From Streptomyces sp. TRM68367 (GTDB lineage: Bacteria > Actinomycetota > Actinomycetes > Streptomycetales > Streptomycetaceae), in assembly GCF_014495685.1 (NCBI RefSeq), contig NZ_JACTVI010000013.1, forward strand, positions 1-58,381: a stretch of 58,381 bases of DNA, in the 5' to 3' direction. Positions within the stretch are counted from its first letter, which is position 1. Every line of letters starts with the position of its first letter. The notes beneath the pieces were generated by a model. It was not told where the DNA came from, ran no database searches, and saw only the letters and a program-made list of their open reading frames with translations. The position numbers and the translations under genes are program-made. This document shows positions 44,442-53,685 of this stretch, in pieces.

Positions 44442-44894
44442 ATGAATACGGGGAGTGACAAGCCGGGCGAGGTAGCCGTGGCAACGGACGAGACCAGGTT
44501 GGACGGGGTGCAGGAAGAGCGGGGACTCGGATCGCGGGCGCCGGAATTCATCAAGGCGCGGCGCGTGCTGCACCTGAGCTGGCAGGTCTGCGTCTTCGTC
44601 ATCGGACTCGCGGTCGTGATCGCCGGCATCATCATGCTGCCGCTGCCGGGACCCGGGTGGGTCGTGATCTTCGGCGGCATGGCGATCTGGGCGACCGAGT
44701 TCGTCTGGGCCCAGCTGGTGCTCCGCTGGACCAAGCGCAAGGTCACCGAGGCGGCACACCGCGCCCTCGACCCCAAGGTGCGCCGCCGCAACATCATCCT
44801 GACGACGCTCGGCCTGGTGATCGTGGGTGTGATCGTCGGGATCTACCTGTGGAAGTTCGGCCTCGTGATGCCCTGGAAGATCAAGGATCAGTGA
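44442..44894 (+). CDS. TIGR02611-type membrane protein
   Basis: A 150-residue membrane protein from ATG 44442 (MNTGSDKPGEVAVATDETRL). The helices and motif LPLPGPGWVVIFGGMAIWATEF match the actinobacterial TIGR02611 family of unknown role. Helix pairs are at about residues 47-90, and a final helix lies at 118-138 (LTTLGLVIVGVIVGIYLWKF). The start may be leaderless (TAGTGT upstream). It is divergent from ssgB. Confidence 0.8.
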   Translation: MNTGSDKPGEVAVATDETRLDGVQEERGLGSRAPEFIKARRVLHLSWQVCVFVIGLAVVIAGIIMLPLPGPGWVVIFGGMAIWATEFVWAQLVLRWTKRKVTEAAHRALDPKVRRRNIILTTLGLVIVGVIVGIYLWKFGLVMPWKIKDQ

Positions 44895-44973
44895 TCTCCG
44901 CCGGGGGCGCGGGTGTCCGGCCCGCGGTGGTCACGGGCACCCCCTGACATGCGGTAATCTTCTTCCTGCGCCC

Positions 44974-45045
44974 GGGCGATTAGCTCAGTGGGAGAGCGCT
45001 TCGTTCACACCGAAGAGGTCACTGGTTCGAACCCAGTATCGCCCA
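44974..45045 (+). tRNA. tRNA-Val(CAC), copy 1
   Basis: 72 nt with acceptor GGGCGAT/ATCGCCC and anticodon CAC in TTCACAC. The following bases read CCA. It is identical to the tRNA at 52661-52732. Confidence 0.96.
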
Positions 45046-45060
45046 CCATCCGTAGACGCC

Positions 45061-45088
45061 GGCCCACCTGCGACAGTGCAGATGGGCC
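45061..45088 (+). terminator. Hairpin after tRNA-Val copy 1
   Basis: GGCCCACCTGC and GCAGATGGGCC pair (one mismatch) around a 6-base loop, 15 bp after the tRNA. It is probably its terminator. The next 340 bp before the sugar promoter show nothing I recognise. Confidence 0.6.
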
Positions 45089-45428
45089 GCTGTCGTATCC
45101 ACCGGCAAGCGGCAACCGGTGCCGCTCGCCGTTCCGCAGCCGCAACCGCCGTGCAGGACGCGACCCGCGCCGCGCCCCAACTCCCCACCACCGGGCGCCC
45201 CATGAAATCGGATTCTGTCGTTCCGGCCAGGCCGTAACCAGTCCGTGACAGGCCACCCTCCCCGTCCTCTTTCGGTTCGGCCGGACCTCGCGACGGAGCG
45301 CCGGTTCCCGTCCCGATCGTCGACCGCATAGGCCCTCACCTGCAACTTCGCCCCGCCCGGTTCGCCGTGGCACCGCCGTATCCCGCCACCCCGCCGAGCC
45401 GTTCGGTAAGAATTTCTTGTCCGAATCA

Positions 45429-45457
45429 TTGACGCACCCTCAGGCGCTCCGTAATTT
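45429..45457 (+). promoter_or_regulatory. Promoter of the sugar ABC operon
   Basis: TTGACG (45429-45434), 17 bp and TAATTT (45452-45457) form an excellent vegetative promoter. The operators lie directly downstream, over the expected start point. Confidence 0.7.
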
Positions 45458-45465
45458 GTGCCAGC

Positions 45466-45489
45466 AAGCGCTTACTTGAAACGATTCAT
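45466..45489 (+). promoter_or_regulatory. Two LacI-family operator-like palindromes
   Basis: AAGCGCTT (45466-45473) is a perfect palindrome. TTGAAACGATTCAT (45476-45489) fits the LacI-family pattern with a central CG. They start 8 bp after the -10, so a repressor would block initiation. No LacI-family gene is in the window. Confidence 0.6.
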
Positions 45490-45520
45490 GAAGAGGCAAC
45501 GCTGCGGGGAGGGCCTGACT

Positions 45521-46810
45521 GTGGGAACCAGCAGGAATGTTGAGAGGCGTACGATCCTGAAGGCAGCCGGTGCGACGGCGGCCACACTCGGGCTGGCCAC
45601 GACGACGGGCTGCGGCGGCGACGGAGGCGCGTCCGCCGACGGGACGGTGACGATCCGTTACGCATGGTGGGGTGCCGAGGACCGCGCCCAGCGCATCAAC
45701 AAGACCATCGCGCTCTTCGAGAAGAAGTACCCGAAGATCAAGGTGAAAACGGATTTCCAGCCGTACACCGACTTCTGGAAGAAGTTCAACACCCAGGCCT
45801 CCGGCGGTAATCCGCCGGACGTCTTCCAGAATGCCATCGGATTCCTGCGCAAATACGACGCGAAGAATGTGCTGCTCGATCTGAGCGAGCAGGTCGAGGC
45901 GGGCAATCTGTCGATGGACGGATTCCGCGCCGGCCTGGAGAAGTTCGGCGAGCTCGACGGCAAGCTCCTCGGTGTCCCGGTCGGTTCCAACTCGATGGCC
46001 CTGGTCATCGACAAGGGCGTCTACACCAGGGCGGGCGTGACGCCGGAGCAGGGCTGGACCTGGGACGACTACCACGCCGCGCTGGAGAAGATCCGCGACA
46101 AGACCGGGCGCGCCGGTGACACCGGCCCGTACAACGTCATGTACCTCTACGACCTCGTCCTGCGCCAGAACGGCAAGGCGTTCTTCACCGAGGACGCACT
46201 CGGCTTCACCGAGGCGGACCTGACGGACTGGTGGACCAAGGCCGAGCAGCGCGTCAAGGAAGGCCTCTACGCCGACCAGAAGAAGGTCATCCAGATCAAG
46301 CCCAAGTCGGCGGTCTCCGGGGAAATCGCCGGCGGCGAGTTCACCTGGGACAACTTCACCGTCCGCTACACCGCCGAGGGCAAGAGCGAGTACGGCCTGG
46401 CGCCCATCCCCACCACGGACGGCAAGAAGACCGGTCAGTACCTCGGCTCCCTGATGCTCAGCGCCTCCAAGCGCACCGAGCACCCCAAGGAGGTCGCCCA
46501 GTTCATCAACTTCATGGTGCACGACCCCGAGGTCGCCAAGATCATGGGCTATGACCGCGGTGTGCCCGCGACGCAGGCCCAGTACGACGCGTTCAAGCCG
46601 ACCGACCCGGTCAACAAGGCGATAGCCGCCTACGAGGAGTCCCTCGTCGAGGCCGGTGTCCTTGAGCCCATCACCCCGCACCCGAACGGCGCGGACATCT
46701 GCGAGTCCGCGTTCCTGCGCATCGGTGAGGAACTTGGCCTGGGCAAGCGGTCGGTGGACGACGCCGTCAAGCAGTTCTTCACCGAGTCGAAGACGGCTCT
46801 GACCGGCTGA
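45521..46810 (+). CDS. Sugar ABC transporter substrate-binding lipoprotein
   Basis: A 429-residue extracellular solute-binding protein (family 1) from GTG 45521 (GGGGAGGG upstream). The signal has an RR pair (VERRTILKAAGATAATLG) and a lipobox-like TTTGC, so it is a possible Tat lipoprotein. Typical mature segments are ITIRYAWWG-like YAWWGAEDR and LMLSASKRTEHPKEVAQFIN. It binds a sugar or oligosaccharide outside the membrane for the two permeases that follow. Context with the lyase suggests a pectin-derived oligosaccharide. Confidence 0.9.
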   Translation: MGTSRNVERRTILKAAGATAATLGLATTTGCGGDGGASADGTVTIRYAWWGAEDRAQRINKTIALFEKKYPKIKVKTDFQPYTDFWKKFNTQASGGNPPDVFQNAIGFLRKYDAKNVLLDLSEQVEAGNLSMDGFRAGLEKFGELDGKLLGVPVGSNSMALVIDKGVYTRAGVTPEQGWTWDDYHAALEKIRDKTGRAGDTGPYNVMYLYDLVLRQNGKAFFTEDALGFTEADLTDWWTKAEQRVKEGLYADQKKVIQIKPKSAVSGEIAGGEFTWDNFTVRYTAEGKSEYGLAPIPTTDGKKTGQYLGSLMLSASKRTEHPKEVAQFINFMVHDPEVAKIMGYDRGVPATQAQYDAFKPTDPVNKAIAAYEESLVEAGVLEPITPHPNGADICESAFLRIGEELGLGKRSVDDAVKQFFTESKTALTG

Positions 46811-47811
46811 TGGGAACCACCGTGACACACGCCCCTGCGATGGAGGACCTGAGTAAGGACTCCGAGCCGCGGCACGGTCCGGTGAAGCCCGAACGGCCCG
46901 CCGCCCTCAAGCGGCGGGCCCGCCGGGAGAACCTGGCCGGCTATCTCTTCATGTCCCCCTGGATCGCCGGGTTCCTGCTGCTGACCGCGGGCCCGATGAT
47001 CGCCTCGCTCTACTTCGCCTTCACCGACTACAACCTGTTCGATGCGCCCCGGTGGATCGGCCTCGACAACTTCTCGGAGATGTTCGGCGATCCGCGCTGG
47101 CGGCATTCGGTGCGGGTCACCCTGTGGTACGTGGTGGTCGGAACGCCGCTCAAGCTGCTCCTGGCCCTCGGCGTGGCGCTGCTCCTGGCCCAGCAGCGGC
47201 GCGGCCAGGCCTTCTACCGGGCCGCCTTCTACGCGCCGTCGCTGATCGGGGCGAGCGTCTCCGTCGCGATCGTCTGGAAGGCGATCTTCTCGGACGACGC
47301 GGTCGTCGACCGTACACAGAAGATCTTCGGCATCGACGTCGGCGGCTGGACCGGCAACCCGGACCTGATCATCTACAGCCTGGTGGCGCTCACCGTCTGG
47401 CAGTTCGGCGCCCCGATGGTCATCTTCCTCGCCGGTCTCAAGCAGGTCCCGCGCGAGCTGTACGAGGCGGCGGAGGTCGACGGGGCGGGCAAACTCCGCC
47501 GGTTCTGGAACATCACCCTGCCGATGATCTCCCCCGTGCTCTTCTTCAACGTCCTGCTGGAGACGATCCACTCCTTCCAGATCTTCAGTTCGGCGTACAT
47601 CGTCGGCGGCGGCGCCGGCGGCAATGCCTGTGGTCCTGCGGACGGCTCGATGGTCTACACCTGTTACCTCTACGTTCAGGGCTTCGAGAACAGCCGGATG
47701 GGGCTGGCCTCCGCCATGGCCTGGATGCTGCTCGTCGCGGTCGCCCTGGTGACGGCGGTGCTGTTCTGGTCCCAGAAGCGCTGGGTGCACTACGAGGAGG
47801 GCGCCCGATGA
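46810..47811 (+). CDS. Sugar ABC transporter permease (MalF-type)
   Basis: A 333-residue membrane protein with six or more helices and the EAA-loop sequence ELYEAAEVDGAGKLRRFWNI that contacts the ATPase. The N-terminus has RRARRENLAGYLFMSPWIAG. ATG 46810 overlaps the lipoprotein stop by one base (TGATG). An inserted, Cys-containing loop (GGNACGPADGSMVYTC) may hold a disulfide on the outside. No ATPase gene is in this operon, so a shared MsiK-type ATPase is inferred. Confidence 0.92.
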   Translation: MGTTVTHAPAMEDLSKDSEPRHGPVKPERPAALKRRARRENLAGYLFMSPWIAGFLLLTAGPMIASLYFAFTDYNLFDAPRWIGLDNFSEMFGDPRWRHSVRVTLWYVVVGTPLKLLLALGVALLLAQQRRGQAFYRAAFYAPSLIGASVSVAIVWKAIFSDDAVVDRTQKIFGIDVGGWTGNPDLIIYSLVALTVWQFGAPMVIFLAGLKQVPRELYEAAEVDGAGKLRRFWNITLPMISPVLFFNVLLETIHSFQIFSSAYIVGGGAGGNACGPADGSMVYTCYLYVQGFENSRMGLASAMAWMLLVAVALVTAVLFWSQKRWVHYEEGAR

Positions 47812-48701
47812 GCGCACCGGCCACCGACATCACTCCGGCCCGCTCCACGGAGGCGGGCAACTTCCGCCGCAGGCTGCCCGGTTCGCTTGCCTGGCACATC
47901 GGGTCCCTGGTGATCCTCGCCGTCATCCTCTATCCGGTGGTCTGGGTCATCGGCGGCTCCTTCAAGCGGAGCGAGAACATCGTCGGCAGCCTGGACCTCT
48001 TCCCGGCCGACCCGATCATCGACAACTACACCAGCCTCGCCGACGGCATCGCGGACATCTCGATCTCCACGTTCTTCGTCAACTCGCTCCTCCTCGCGGT
48101 CGGTTCGGTGATCGGGATCGTGGCGTCCTGCTCGCTGACGGCGTACGCCTTCGCGAGGATCAGGTTCGCGGGCCGCAATCTGCTGTTCACGCTGATGATC
48201 GGCACCCTCCTGTTGCCGTACCACGTGCTGCTGATCCCGCAGTACGTGCTGTTCCGCAACATGGAGATGATCAACACATACACCCCGCTGCTGCTCGGGA
48301 AGTACCTGGCCACGGAGGCGTTCTTCGTCTTCCTGATGGTGCAGTTCATGCGCAACCTGCCCAAGGAACTCGACGAGGCGGCCCGTCTCGACGGCTGCGG
48401 GCACCTGCGCATCTACTGGTCGATCGTGCTGCCGCTGTGCCGGCCGGCCCTGATAACCAGCGCGATCTTCACCTTCATCAACTCCTGGAACGACTTCATG
48501 GGACCGCTGATCTACCTCAACGAGCCCAGCAAGTACACGGTCTCCCTGGGACTGAAGATGTTCGTGGACCAGGAGGGCGTGGCCAACTACGGCGGCATGA
48601 TCGCCATGTCGCTGGTCGCCCTGCTGCCGGTCCTCGCCTTCTTCCTCGCCTTCCAGCGCTATCTGATCGACGGCATGGCGACGTCCGGTCTGAAGGGCTG
48701 A
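47808..48701 (+). CDS. Sugar ABC transporter permease (MalG-type)
   Basis: A 297-residue partner permease. The start ATG 47808 overlaps the previous stop (ATGA). Its EAA loop reads ELDEAARLDGCGHLRIYWSI, and it has six helices. NDFMGPLIYLNEPSKYTVSLGL is characteristic of the MalG group. With the MalF-type protein it forms the membrane channel. It ends 10 bp before the YesL-like gene. Confidence 0.92.
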   Translation: MSAPATDITPARSTEAGNFRRRLPGSLAWHIGSLVILAVILYPVVWVIGGSFKRSENIVGSLDLFPADPIIDNYTSLADGIADISISTFFVNSLLLAVGSVIGIVASCSLTAYAFARIRFAGRNLLFTLMIGTLLLPYHVLLIPQYVLFRNMEMINTYTPLLLGKYLATEAFFVFLMVQFMRNLPKELDEAARLDGCGHLRIYWSIVLPLCRPALITSAIFTFINSWNDFMGPLIYLNEPSKYTVSLGLKMFVDQEGVANYGGMIAMSLVALLPVLAFFLAFQRYLIDGMATSGLKG

Positions 48702-48711
48702 GGCGGTCACC

Positions 48712-49302
48712 ATGGCTCAGGCACGGGTGAAGGCGCGCAGGGAGTCGGTGTTCGCCGAACGGTTCGCCGTGTTCGCCGAGACCCTGCTCACCGGCGTGTG
48801 GATCGCGGTGGCCTCGCTGGGCGTGGTGACCTATCCGGCGGCGTTCGCGGCCGGCGCCCGGCATCTGCGCCGCCGAACGACCCACGAGGGCGGCGGCTGG
48901 CGGGAGTTCGTCGCCGACTTCCGTACGGCGGTGCGCGGTGGATGGCTCGCCGGACTCGCCGGGTGGGCCGCGGCGGGCGCGGTGTGGGTGGACGTCCAGG
49001 CCGTGCGCGCCGGGCTGCCCGGCGGGCCGCTGGTCGGGGCCGTCGGCGTTCTCGCACTGATCGGGCTCGCCGTCGCCGGGCTGCGCGCGGCGGCGGTCTG
49101 GACGCCGGGCGACCGCTGGCGGTCGCTGCTCGCCGGGGCGGGCCGGCGGACCGTGCTGGATCCGGCCGGATCCTTCCTGCTGGTCGGCGGCCTGGCCGTG
49201 GTCGCCGTGTCCGCCTGGTTCAGTGCCCCGCTGGCGCTCCCCGTCCTGGGGGCCGTCGCGGCGGCGGCCGTCGCCGTGGAGGAGCGGTACCGGCACCGCT
49301 GA
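48712..49302 (+). CDS. YesL-like (DUF624) membrane protein
   Basis: A 196-residue protein with four to five hydrophobic segments. The first is LLTGVWIAVASLGVVTYPAA, and a conserved-looking WREFVADFRTAVRGGWLAGL follows. YesL proteins recur next to carbohydrate ABC transporters, including rhamnogalacturonan clusters in Bacillus; their function is unknown. It is in the same operon as the permeases. Confidence 0.65.
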   Translation: MAQARVKARRESVFAERFAVFAETLLTGVWIAVASLGVVTYPAAFAAGARHLRRRTTHEGGGWREFVADFRTAVRGGWLAGLAGWAAAGAVWVDVQAVRAGLPGGPLVGAVGVLALIGLAVAGLRAAAVWTPGDRWRSLLAGAGRRTVLDPAGSFLLVGGLAVVAVSAWFSAPLALPVLGAVAAAAVAVEERYRHR

Positions 49303-49390
49303 ACGGCGGTGCCCGCACAAGGGCGGCGCCCCGGGCGCCGTCTCTCTGTCATGCCCCTGACCAACTGCATTCGCGTGGAAAGGAAAGGTC

Positions 49391-52135
49391 ATGTCCCTCA
49401 TCCCCCGCAGGTCCGTCCTCAAGGCAGCCGCCGTCACCGGAGCCGCCGCCCAGTTCAGCTGGCCCCTAGGGGCGCAGGGCGCGGCGGCCGCGCCCAGAGC
49501 CGAGGCCGCCGACGCGGACCCGGTGACCCTGGACTGGCTGGAGGACGGCGGCCTCGGCGCCGCCCCCGGTTCCACCGTCGGCGTGCCCTGGCCGAAGGGC
49601 GCGTACCAGAAGGACCAGAGCTTCGCCCTGACGGACGCGGACGGCAAGGCCGTACCCGTGCAGTCCTGGCCCATCGCCTACTGGCCGGACGGCTCCCTCA
49701 AGTGGACCGCGCACGCGGTCGGTTCGGCCGGCTCCGGCAAGCTCACCCTCGACGCCGGGACGCCCGCCGCGCCCGGCAAGAAGGTCACCGTGAACAAGAG
49801 CGGCGGCACCATCGACGTCTCGACCGGCGTCATCACCGCGAAGATCGGCAAGTCCGGCGCCACGCTCATCAGGTCCGTGACCCGCGGCTCGACCGAGATC
49901 GCCAGGAACGGCCGCCTCGTACTGATCCGCCAGTCCGAGGTCGAGGACGAGGACCAGGGCACCGTCAAGACCGAGCGCTTCGAGGGCGCCATCTCGAAGG
50001 TCGAGGTCGAACAGGAGGGCCCGGTCCGCGCGGTCGTCCGCATCGACGGCAAGCACCGCAAGGGCAGCCGGAGCTGGCTGCCGTTCTCCATCCGTCTCTA
50101 CTTCTACGCCGGCGCGGACTCCTTCCGCATGGTGCACACCATCACCTACGACGGAAAGCAGGAGCCCGGCAAGGCGAGCGGCGACTTCGTCCGCGGCCTC
50201 GGCGTCCGCTTCACCGTACCGATGCGCGACGAGTCCTACGACCGCCACATCCGTATCGGCGGCGAGGGCACCGGCCTGCTCCGCGAAGCCGTCAAGGGCG
50301 TCACCGGACTGCGCCGCGACCCCGGGATCGAGGTGCAGCGGGCCCAGTTCGAGGGCAAGAAGCTACCCGACCCGTCCACCTGGGACCAGCGGGTCACCAC
50401 CCGCCTCCAGTACATCCCCGAATGGGGCGACTACACCCTCTCCCAGCTCTCCGCCGACGGCTTCACCCTGCGCAAGCGCACCAAGAAGGGCTACGGCTGG
50501 GTTGCCGCCGGCGGCGGCCGGCGCGCCTCCGGCTTCGGCTACGTCGGCGGGGCGAGCGGCGGGTTCTCCTTCGGCCTGCGCGACTTCTGGGAGAAGTTCC
50601 CCGCCCAGCTCGACATCCGCGACGCCCACACCGACGAGGCCGAGGTCACCCTCTGGCTCTGGTCGCCCGAGGCCCAGCCCATGGACCTGCGCTTCTACCA
50701 CGACGGCATGGGCCAGGACACCTACCCCGAACAGCTCGAAGGCCTCAACATCACCTACGAGGACTACGAGCCCGAGTTCGGCACCCCGTACGGCATCGCC
50801 CGCACCTCGGAGCTGATGTTCTGGGCCAACGACTCGACCCCCGTCCCGGACAAGCTCGCCGAGCAGGTCGAGGCCGTCCGTGTCCTGCCCCAGCTCGCCG
50901 CCCCGCCCAAGCAGCTCATCAAGGCGGGCGTCTTCGGCTCCGGCCTGTATGCCGAGCCCGACCGCTCCACGGCCGCCAAGGCGAAGATCGAGGACCACCT
51001 CGACTTCCTCTTCACCTATTACAAGGACCAGGTGGAGATGCGCCGTTGGTACGGCTTCTGGGACTACGGCGACATCATGCACTCCTACGACGCGGTGCGC
51101 CGCCAGTGGCGCTACGACGTCGGCGGCTACGCCTGGGACAACTCCGAGCTCTCGCCCGACCTGTGGCTGTGGTTCGCCTACCTCAGAAGCGGCCGCGCCG
51201 ACCTCTTCCGCTTCGCCGAGGCGATGACCCGGCACACCGGCGAGGTCGACGTCTACCACCTCGGCAAGTGGGCCGGCCTCGGCACCCGGCACGGCGTCCA
51301 GCACTGGGCCGACAGCGCCAAGCAGCAGCGCATCGCCAACACCACCTACCGCCGCTACTACTACTTCCTCACCGCCGACGAACGCGTCGGCGACCTCATG
51401 CACGCCAACGTCGACTCCGACGAGACCTTCCTCGTCCTCGACCCCATCCGCAAGATCCGCACCGAACCGTACGAGCCCGACCGCAACGCCCTCTCCATCG
51501 GCTTCGGCACCGACTGGAGCGGCCTGGTCTCCGCCTGGCTCACCGAGTGGGAGCGGCGCGGCCCCAAGTGGGAGAAGGCCAAGGCCAGGGTCCTGTCCAC
51601 CATGGAGACCATCGCCGCCCAGCCCAACGGCTTCGTGCAGGGCAACGCCCTGTACGACCTGGACACCGGCAAGTTCGCGATCGAGGCACCCAAGGTCAGC
51701 GTCTCGCACCTGTCGACGATGTTCGGCCTGGTCGAGCTGTGCGCGGAACTGATCGACCAGATCGACATGCCGAAGTTCAAGGAGGTCTGGCTGGACTACT
51801 GCCGCTACTTCAACGCCACCAAGGCCGAGCAGAAGGCCCGCTACGGCACCGACTTCGGCAGCCTGCTGCTCTTCCAGGGCCACTCGCGCCAGGACGCCTA
51901 CGCCGCCGTACAGACCGGCGACGACGCGCTGGCCGCCCGCGCCTGGCAGCAGTTCTACAACAGCCGCGACACCTGGGACTACAAGGAATCCACCGACTGG
52001 TCCACGAAGAAGATCGAGGGCCCGACCGCCCTGGTCCCCGGCAGCGACGCGGCCTGGGTGTCCACCAACGCCACCGCGCTTTATGGCTTGGCGGCCATCC
52101 AGAACCTGGCTCTCGTCGGCGACAAGATGCCGTGA
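49391..52135 (+). CDS. Exo-rhamnogalacturonan lyase family protein (YetA/PcRGLX-like)
   Basis: A 914-residue exported enzyme with a Tat-like signal (IPRRSVLKAAAVTGAAA) ending near AAAAPRAEA. The mature part has an N-terminal beta region (DPVTLDWLEDGGL, SWPIAYWPDGSLKWTAHA) and a long alpha/alpha-barrel-like part (RRWYGFWDYGDIMHSYD, YAWDNSELSPDLWLWFAY). This matches the three-part YetA/PcRGLX architecture of PL26 lyases that split rhamnogalacturonan. ATG 49391 follows GGAAAGGAAAGGTC. It is the last gene of the operon. Confidence in the exact specificity is moderate. Confidence 0.72.
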   Translation: MSLIPRRSVLKAAAVTGAAAQFSWPLGAQGAAAAPRAEAADADPVTLDWLEDGGLGAAPGSTVGVPWPKGAYQKDQSFALTDADGKAVPVQSWPIAYWPDGSLKWTAHAVGSAGSGKLTLDAGTPAAPGKKVTVNKSGGTIDVSTGVITAKIGKSGATLIRSVTRGSTEIARNGRLVLIRQSEVEDEDQGTVKTERFEGAISKVEVEQEGPVRAVVRIDGKHRKGSRSWLPFSIRLYFYAGADSFRMVHTITYDGKQEPGKASGDFVRGLGVRFTVPMRDESYDRHIRIGGEGTGLLREAVKGVTGLRRDPGIEVQRAQFEGKKLPDPSTWDQRVTTRLQYIPEWGDYTLSQLSADGFTLRKRTKKGYGWVAAGGGRRASGFGYVGGASGGFSFGLRDFWEKFPAQLDIRDAHTDEAEVTLWLWSPEAQPMDLRFYHDGMGQDTYPEQLEGLNITYEDYEPEFGTPYGIARTSELMFWANDSTPVPDKLAEQVEAVRVLPQLAAPPKQLIKAGVFGSGLYAEPDRSTAAKAKIEDHLDFLFTYYKDQVEMRRWYGFWDYGDIMHSYDAVRRQWRYDVGGYAWDNSELSPDLWLWFAYLRSGRADLFRFAEAMTRHTGEVDVYHLGKWAGLGTRHGVQHWADSAKQQRIANTTYRRYYYFLTADERVGDLMHANVDSDETFLVLDPIRKIRTEPYEPDRNALSIGFGTDWSGLVSAWLTEWERRGPKWEKAKARVLSTMETIAAQPNGFVQGNALYDLDTGKFAIEAPKVSVSHLSTMFGLVELCAELIDQIDMPKFKEVWLDYCRYFNATKAEQKARYGTDFGSLLLFQGHSRQDAYAAVQTGDDALAARAWQQFYNSRDTWDYKESTDWSTKKIEGPTALVPGSDAAWVSTNATALYGLAAIQNLALVGDKMP

Positions 52136-52174
52136 TCGCCTGGTGAGCGTGGCGTGCGCGGGCACACTGCGTCC

Positions 52175-52621
52175 ATGGACTGGAACCATCACCGCTTCCG
52201 CAGTCTGTGGGCCCTGCCCGCGCCGCCCGCCACCGTGTACGGCGTGCTGGAACGCCCCGAGGACTACCCCCGGTGGTGGCGCCAGGTCCGGGAGGTCACC
52301 CGGCTCGACGACACCACCGGGATCGTCCGAATCCGCTCCCTCCTGCCGTACGACATGACGTTCACCGCGCGCGAGGTCCGGCACGATCCGGGAGCCGGCG
52401 TGCTGGAGACCGCGATGACCGGCGACATCGACGGCTGGGCACGCTGGACGGTCACGCCGCGCGGCACCGGCTGCCTGGTCCGCTACGACCAGGTGGTCGA
52501 CGTCCGCAAGCCGCTTCTGCGGCGGCTCGCGGTACCGGGCAGATCCTTCTTCCGCGCGAACCACGCGCTGATGATGCGGGCCGGACGGCGGGAGCTCGTG
52601 GCGTACCTCGAAGCGGTTTGA
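52175..52621 (+). CDS. SRPBCC (START-like) family protein
   Basis: A 148-residue polyketide-cyclase/START-like lipid-binding fold protein from ATG 52175 (MDWNHHRFRSLWALPAPPAT). The hallmark is ALPAPPATVYGVLERPEDYPRW, and RFF-R-NH at the end is typical. No RBS is seen; a leaderless start after CACACT is likely. The ligand is unknown. It lies between the lyase gene and tRNA-Val copy 2. Confidence 0.8.
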   Translation: MDWNHHRFRSLWALPAPPATVYGVLERPEDYPRWWRQVREVTRLDDTTGIVRIRSLLPYDMTFTAREVRHDPGAGVLETAMTGDIDGWARWTVTPRGTGCLVRYDQVVDVRKPLLRRLAVPGRSFFRANHALMMRAGRRELVAYLEAV

Positions 52622-52660
52622 AGGAAACGTGCCGGGACCTGTATTGTTCAGTGCGTTCCC

Positions 52661-52732
52661 GGGCGATTAGCTCAGTGGGAGAGCGCTTCGTTCACACCGA
52701 AGAGGTCACTGGTTCGAACCCAGTATCGCCCA
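52661..52732 (+). tRNA. tRNA-Val(CAC), copy 2
   Basis: 72 nt, identical to 44974-45045, with anticodon CAC. It is followed by CCG, so CCA is not encoded, and by a Rho-independent terminator. Confidence 0.96.
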
Positions 52733-52742
52733 CCGGGTCAGG

Positions 52743-52770
52743 CCGGTCCGTCTCAGACGGACCGGTTTTT
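52743..52770 (+). terminator. Rho-independent terminator of tRNA-Val copy 2
   Basis: CCGGTCCGTC-TCA-GACGGACCGG followed by TTTTT. A GCATGCTCA direct repeat follows, running into the end of the exonuclease gene. Confidence 0.93.
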
Positions 52771-52787
52771 GCATGCTCAGTGCATGC

Positions 52788-53516
52788 TCAGGCGGCCTCC
52801 GCCGGCAGATCCGGACGCAGGGGCCACGCCGGGTCCACCGCCTCCTCCGTGCCACTGCGGGCGAACCACGCCTGGAGGCCGCGCGCCTGTGCCGCGTGCC
52901 ACACCGCCTGGAGCGTGTGCAGCTCGCCGGGGGGCAGCCGTTCCAGCCGGGCCGCATAACGGCGCCCCACCGCCCGTACGACGTCCAGTGCGGCCAGCGC
53001 GTCGGCCGCCGCGTCGTGCGCGCCGTCCAGCGTGACGCCGTAGTGTGCGCACAGGTCGGTCAGAGTGCGGCGGCCCTTGCGGTAGCGGTCCAGGTGCTTG
53101 TCGAGGACCCGCGGGTCCAGCACGCACAGCGGCGCCGCCTCGAACCAGCCGGCCAGCGACGAGGCCCGATGACGGCGCAACTCCCGGTCCAGCAGCGTCA
53201 GATCGAACGGCGCGTTCATCACCACCAGCGGACGGTGGCGAGCGGCCTGCTCGGCCAGCGCCTGAGCTATCTCGTACATCACCGGCGCCGGCCAGCGGCC
53301 GTTGCGCACCAGGTGCTCCTCCGCCAGCCCGTGCACCGCCGTCGCCGCCTCGGGCACCGGCACGCCCGGGTTCACCAGCCAGCGGCTGATCCGCGGCCGG
53401 GTGCCCGGCGCGTCCTGGACGACGACGGCAGCCGACACGATCCGGTCGGCCTCGACGTCCACGCCCGTGGTCTCCGTGTCGAACGCGGCCAGAGGCCCCT
53501 CGTACCAGCACGTCAT
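52788..53516 (-). CDS. DnaQ-like 3'-5' exonuclease
   Basis: A 242-residue DEDDh exonuclease. Exo I is AFDTETTGVD, Exo II is MNAPFDLTLLDREL (N-x3-F-D), and Exo III is HDAAADALAALDV. These supply the metal-binding Asp/Glu/His residues. It resembles DNA polymerase III epsilon but is a stand-alone protein; repair or RNA-trimming roles are possible. ATG 53516 is the start. It converges with the tRNA terminator. Confidence 0.9.
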   Translation of the reverse strand: MTCWYEGPLAAFDTETTGVDVEADRIVSAAVVVQDAPGTRPRISRWLVNPGVPVPEAATAVHGLAEEHLVRNGRWPAPVMYEIAQALAEQAARHRPLVVMNAPFDLTLLDRELRRHRASSLAGWFEAAPLCVLDPRVLDKHLDRYRKGRRTLTDLCAHYGVTLDGAHDAAADALAALDVVRAVGRRYAARLERLPPGELHTLQAVWHAAQARGLQAWFARSGTEEAVDPAWPLRPDLPAEAA

Positions 53517-53685
53517 ACCACCACAACCCCTCGTTCACCGTCGGCAGTTGACGCCCCGTCCACTGCCCGTTTCGGTGATACCCGGGCTGTTTGCGCCGTA
53601 CGCCGGAAGGAGACAACAGGAGTAGGGGTCTTAGCAGTTCAGCGACCCGCAGCGGGGATTCACCAGTTCTGGAAGGCTGTTGGCC

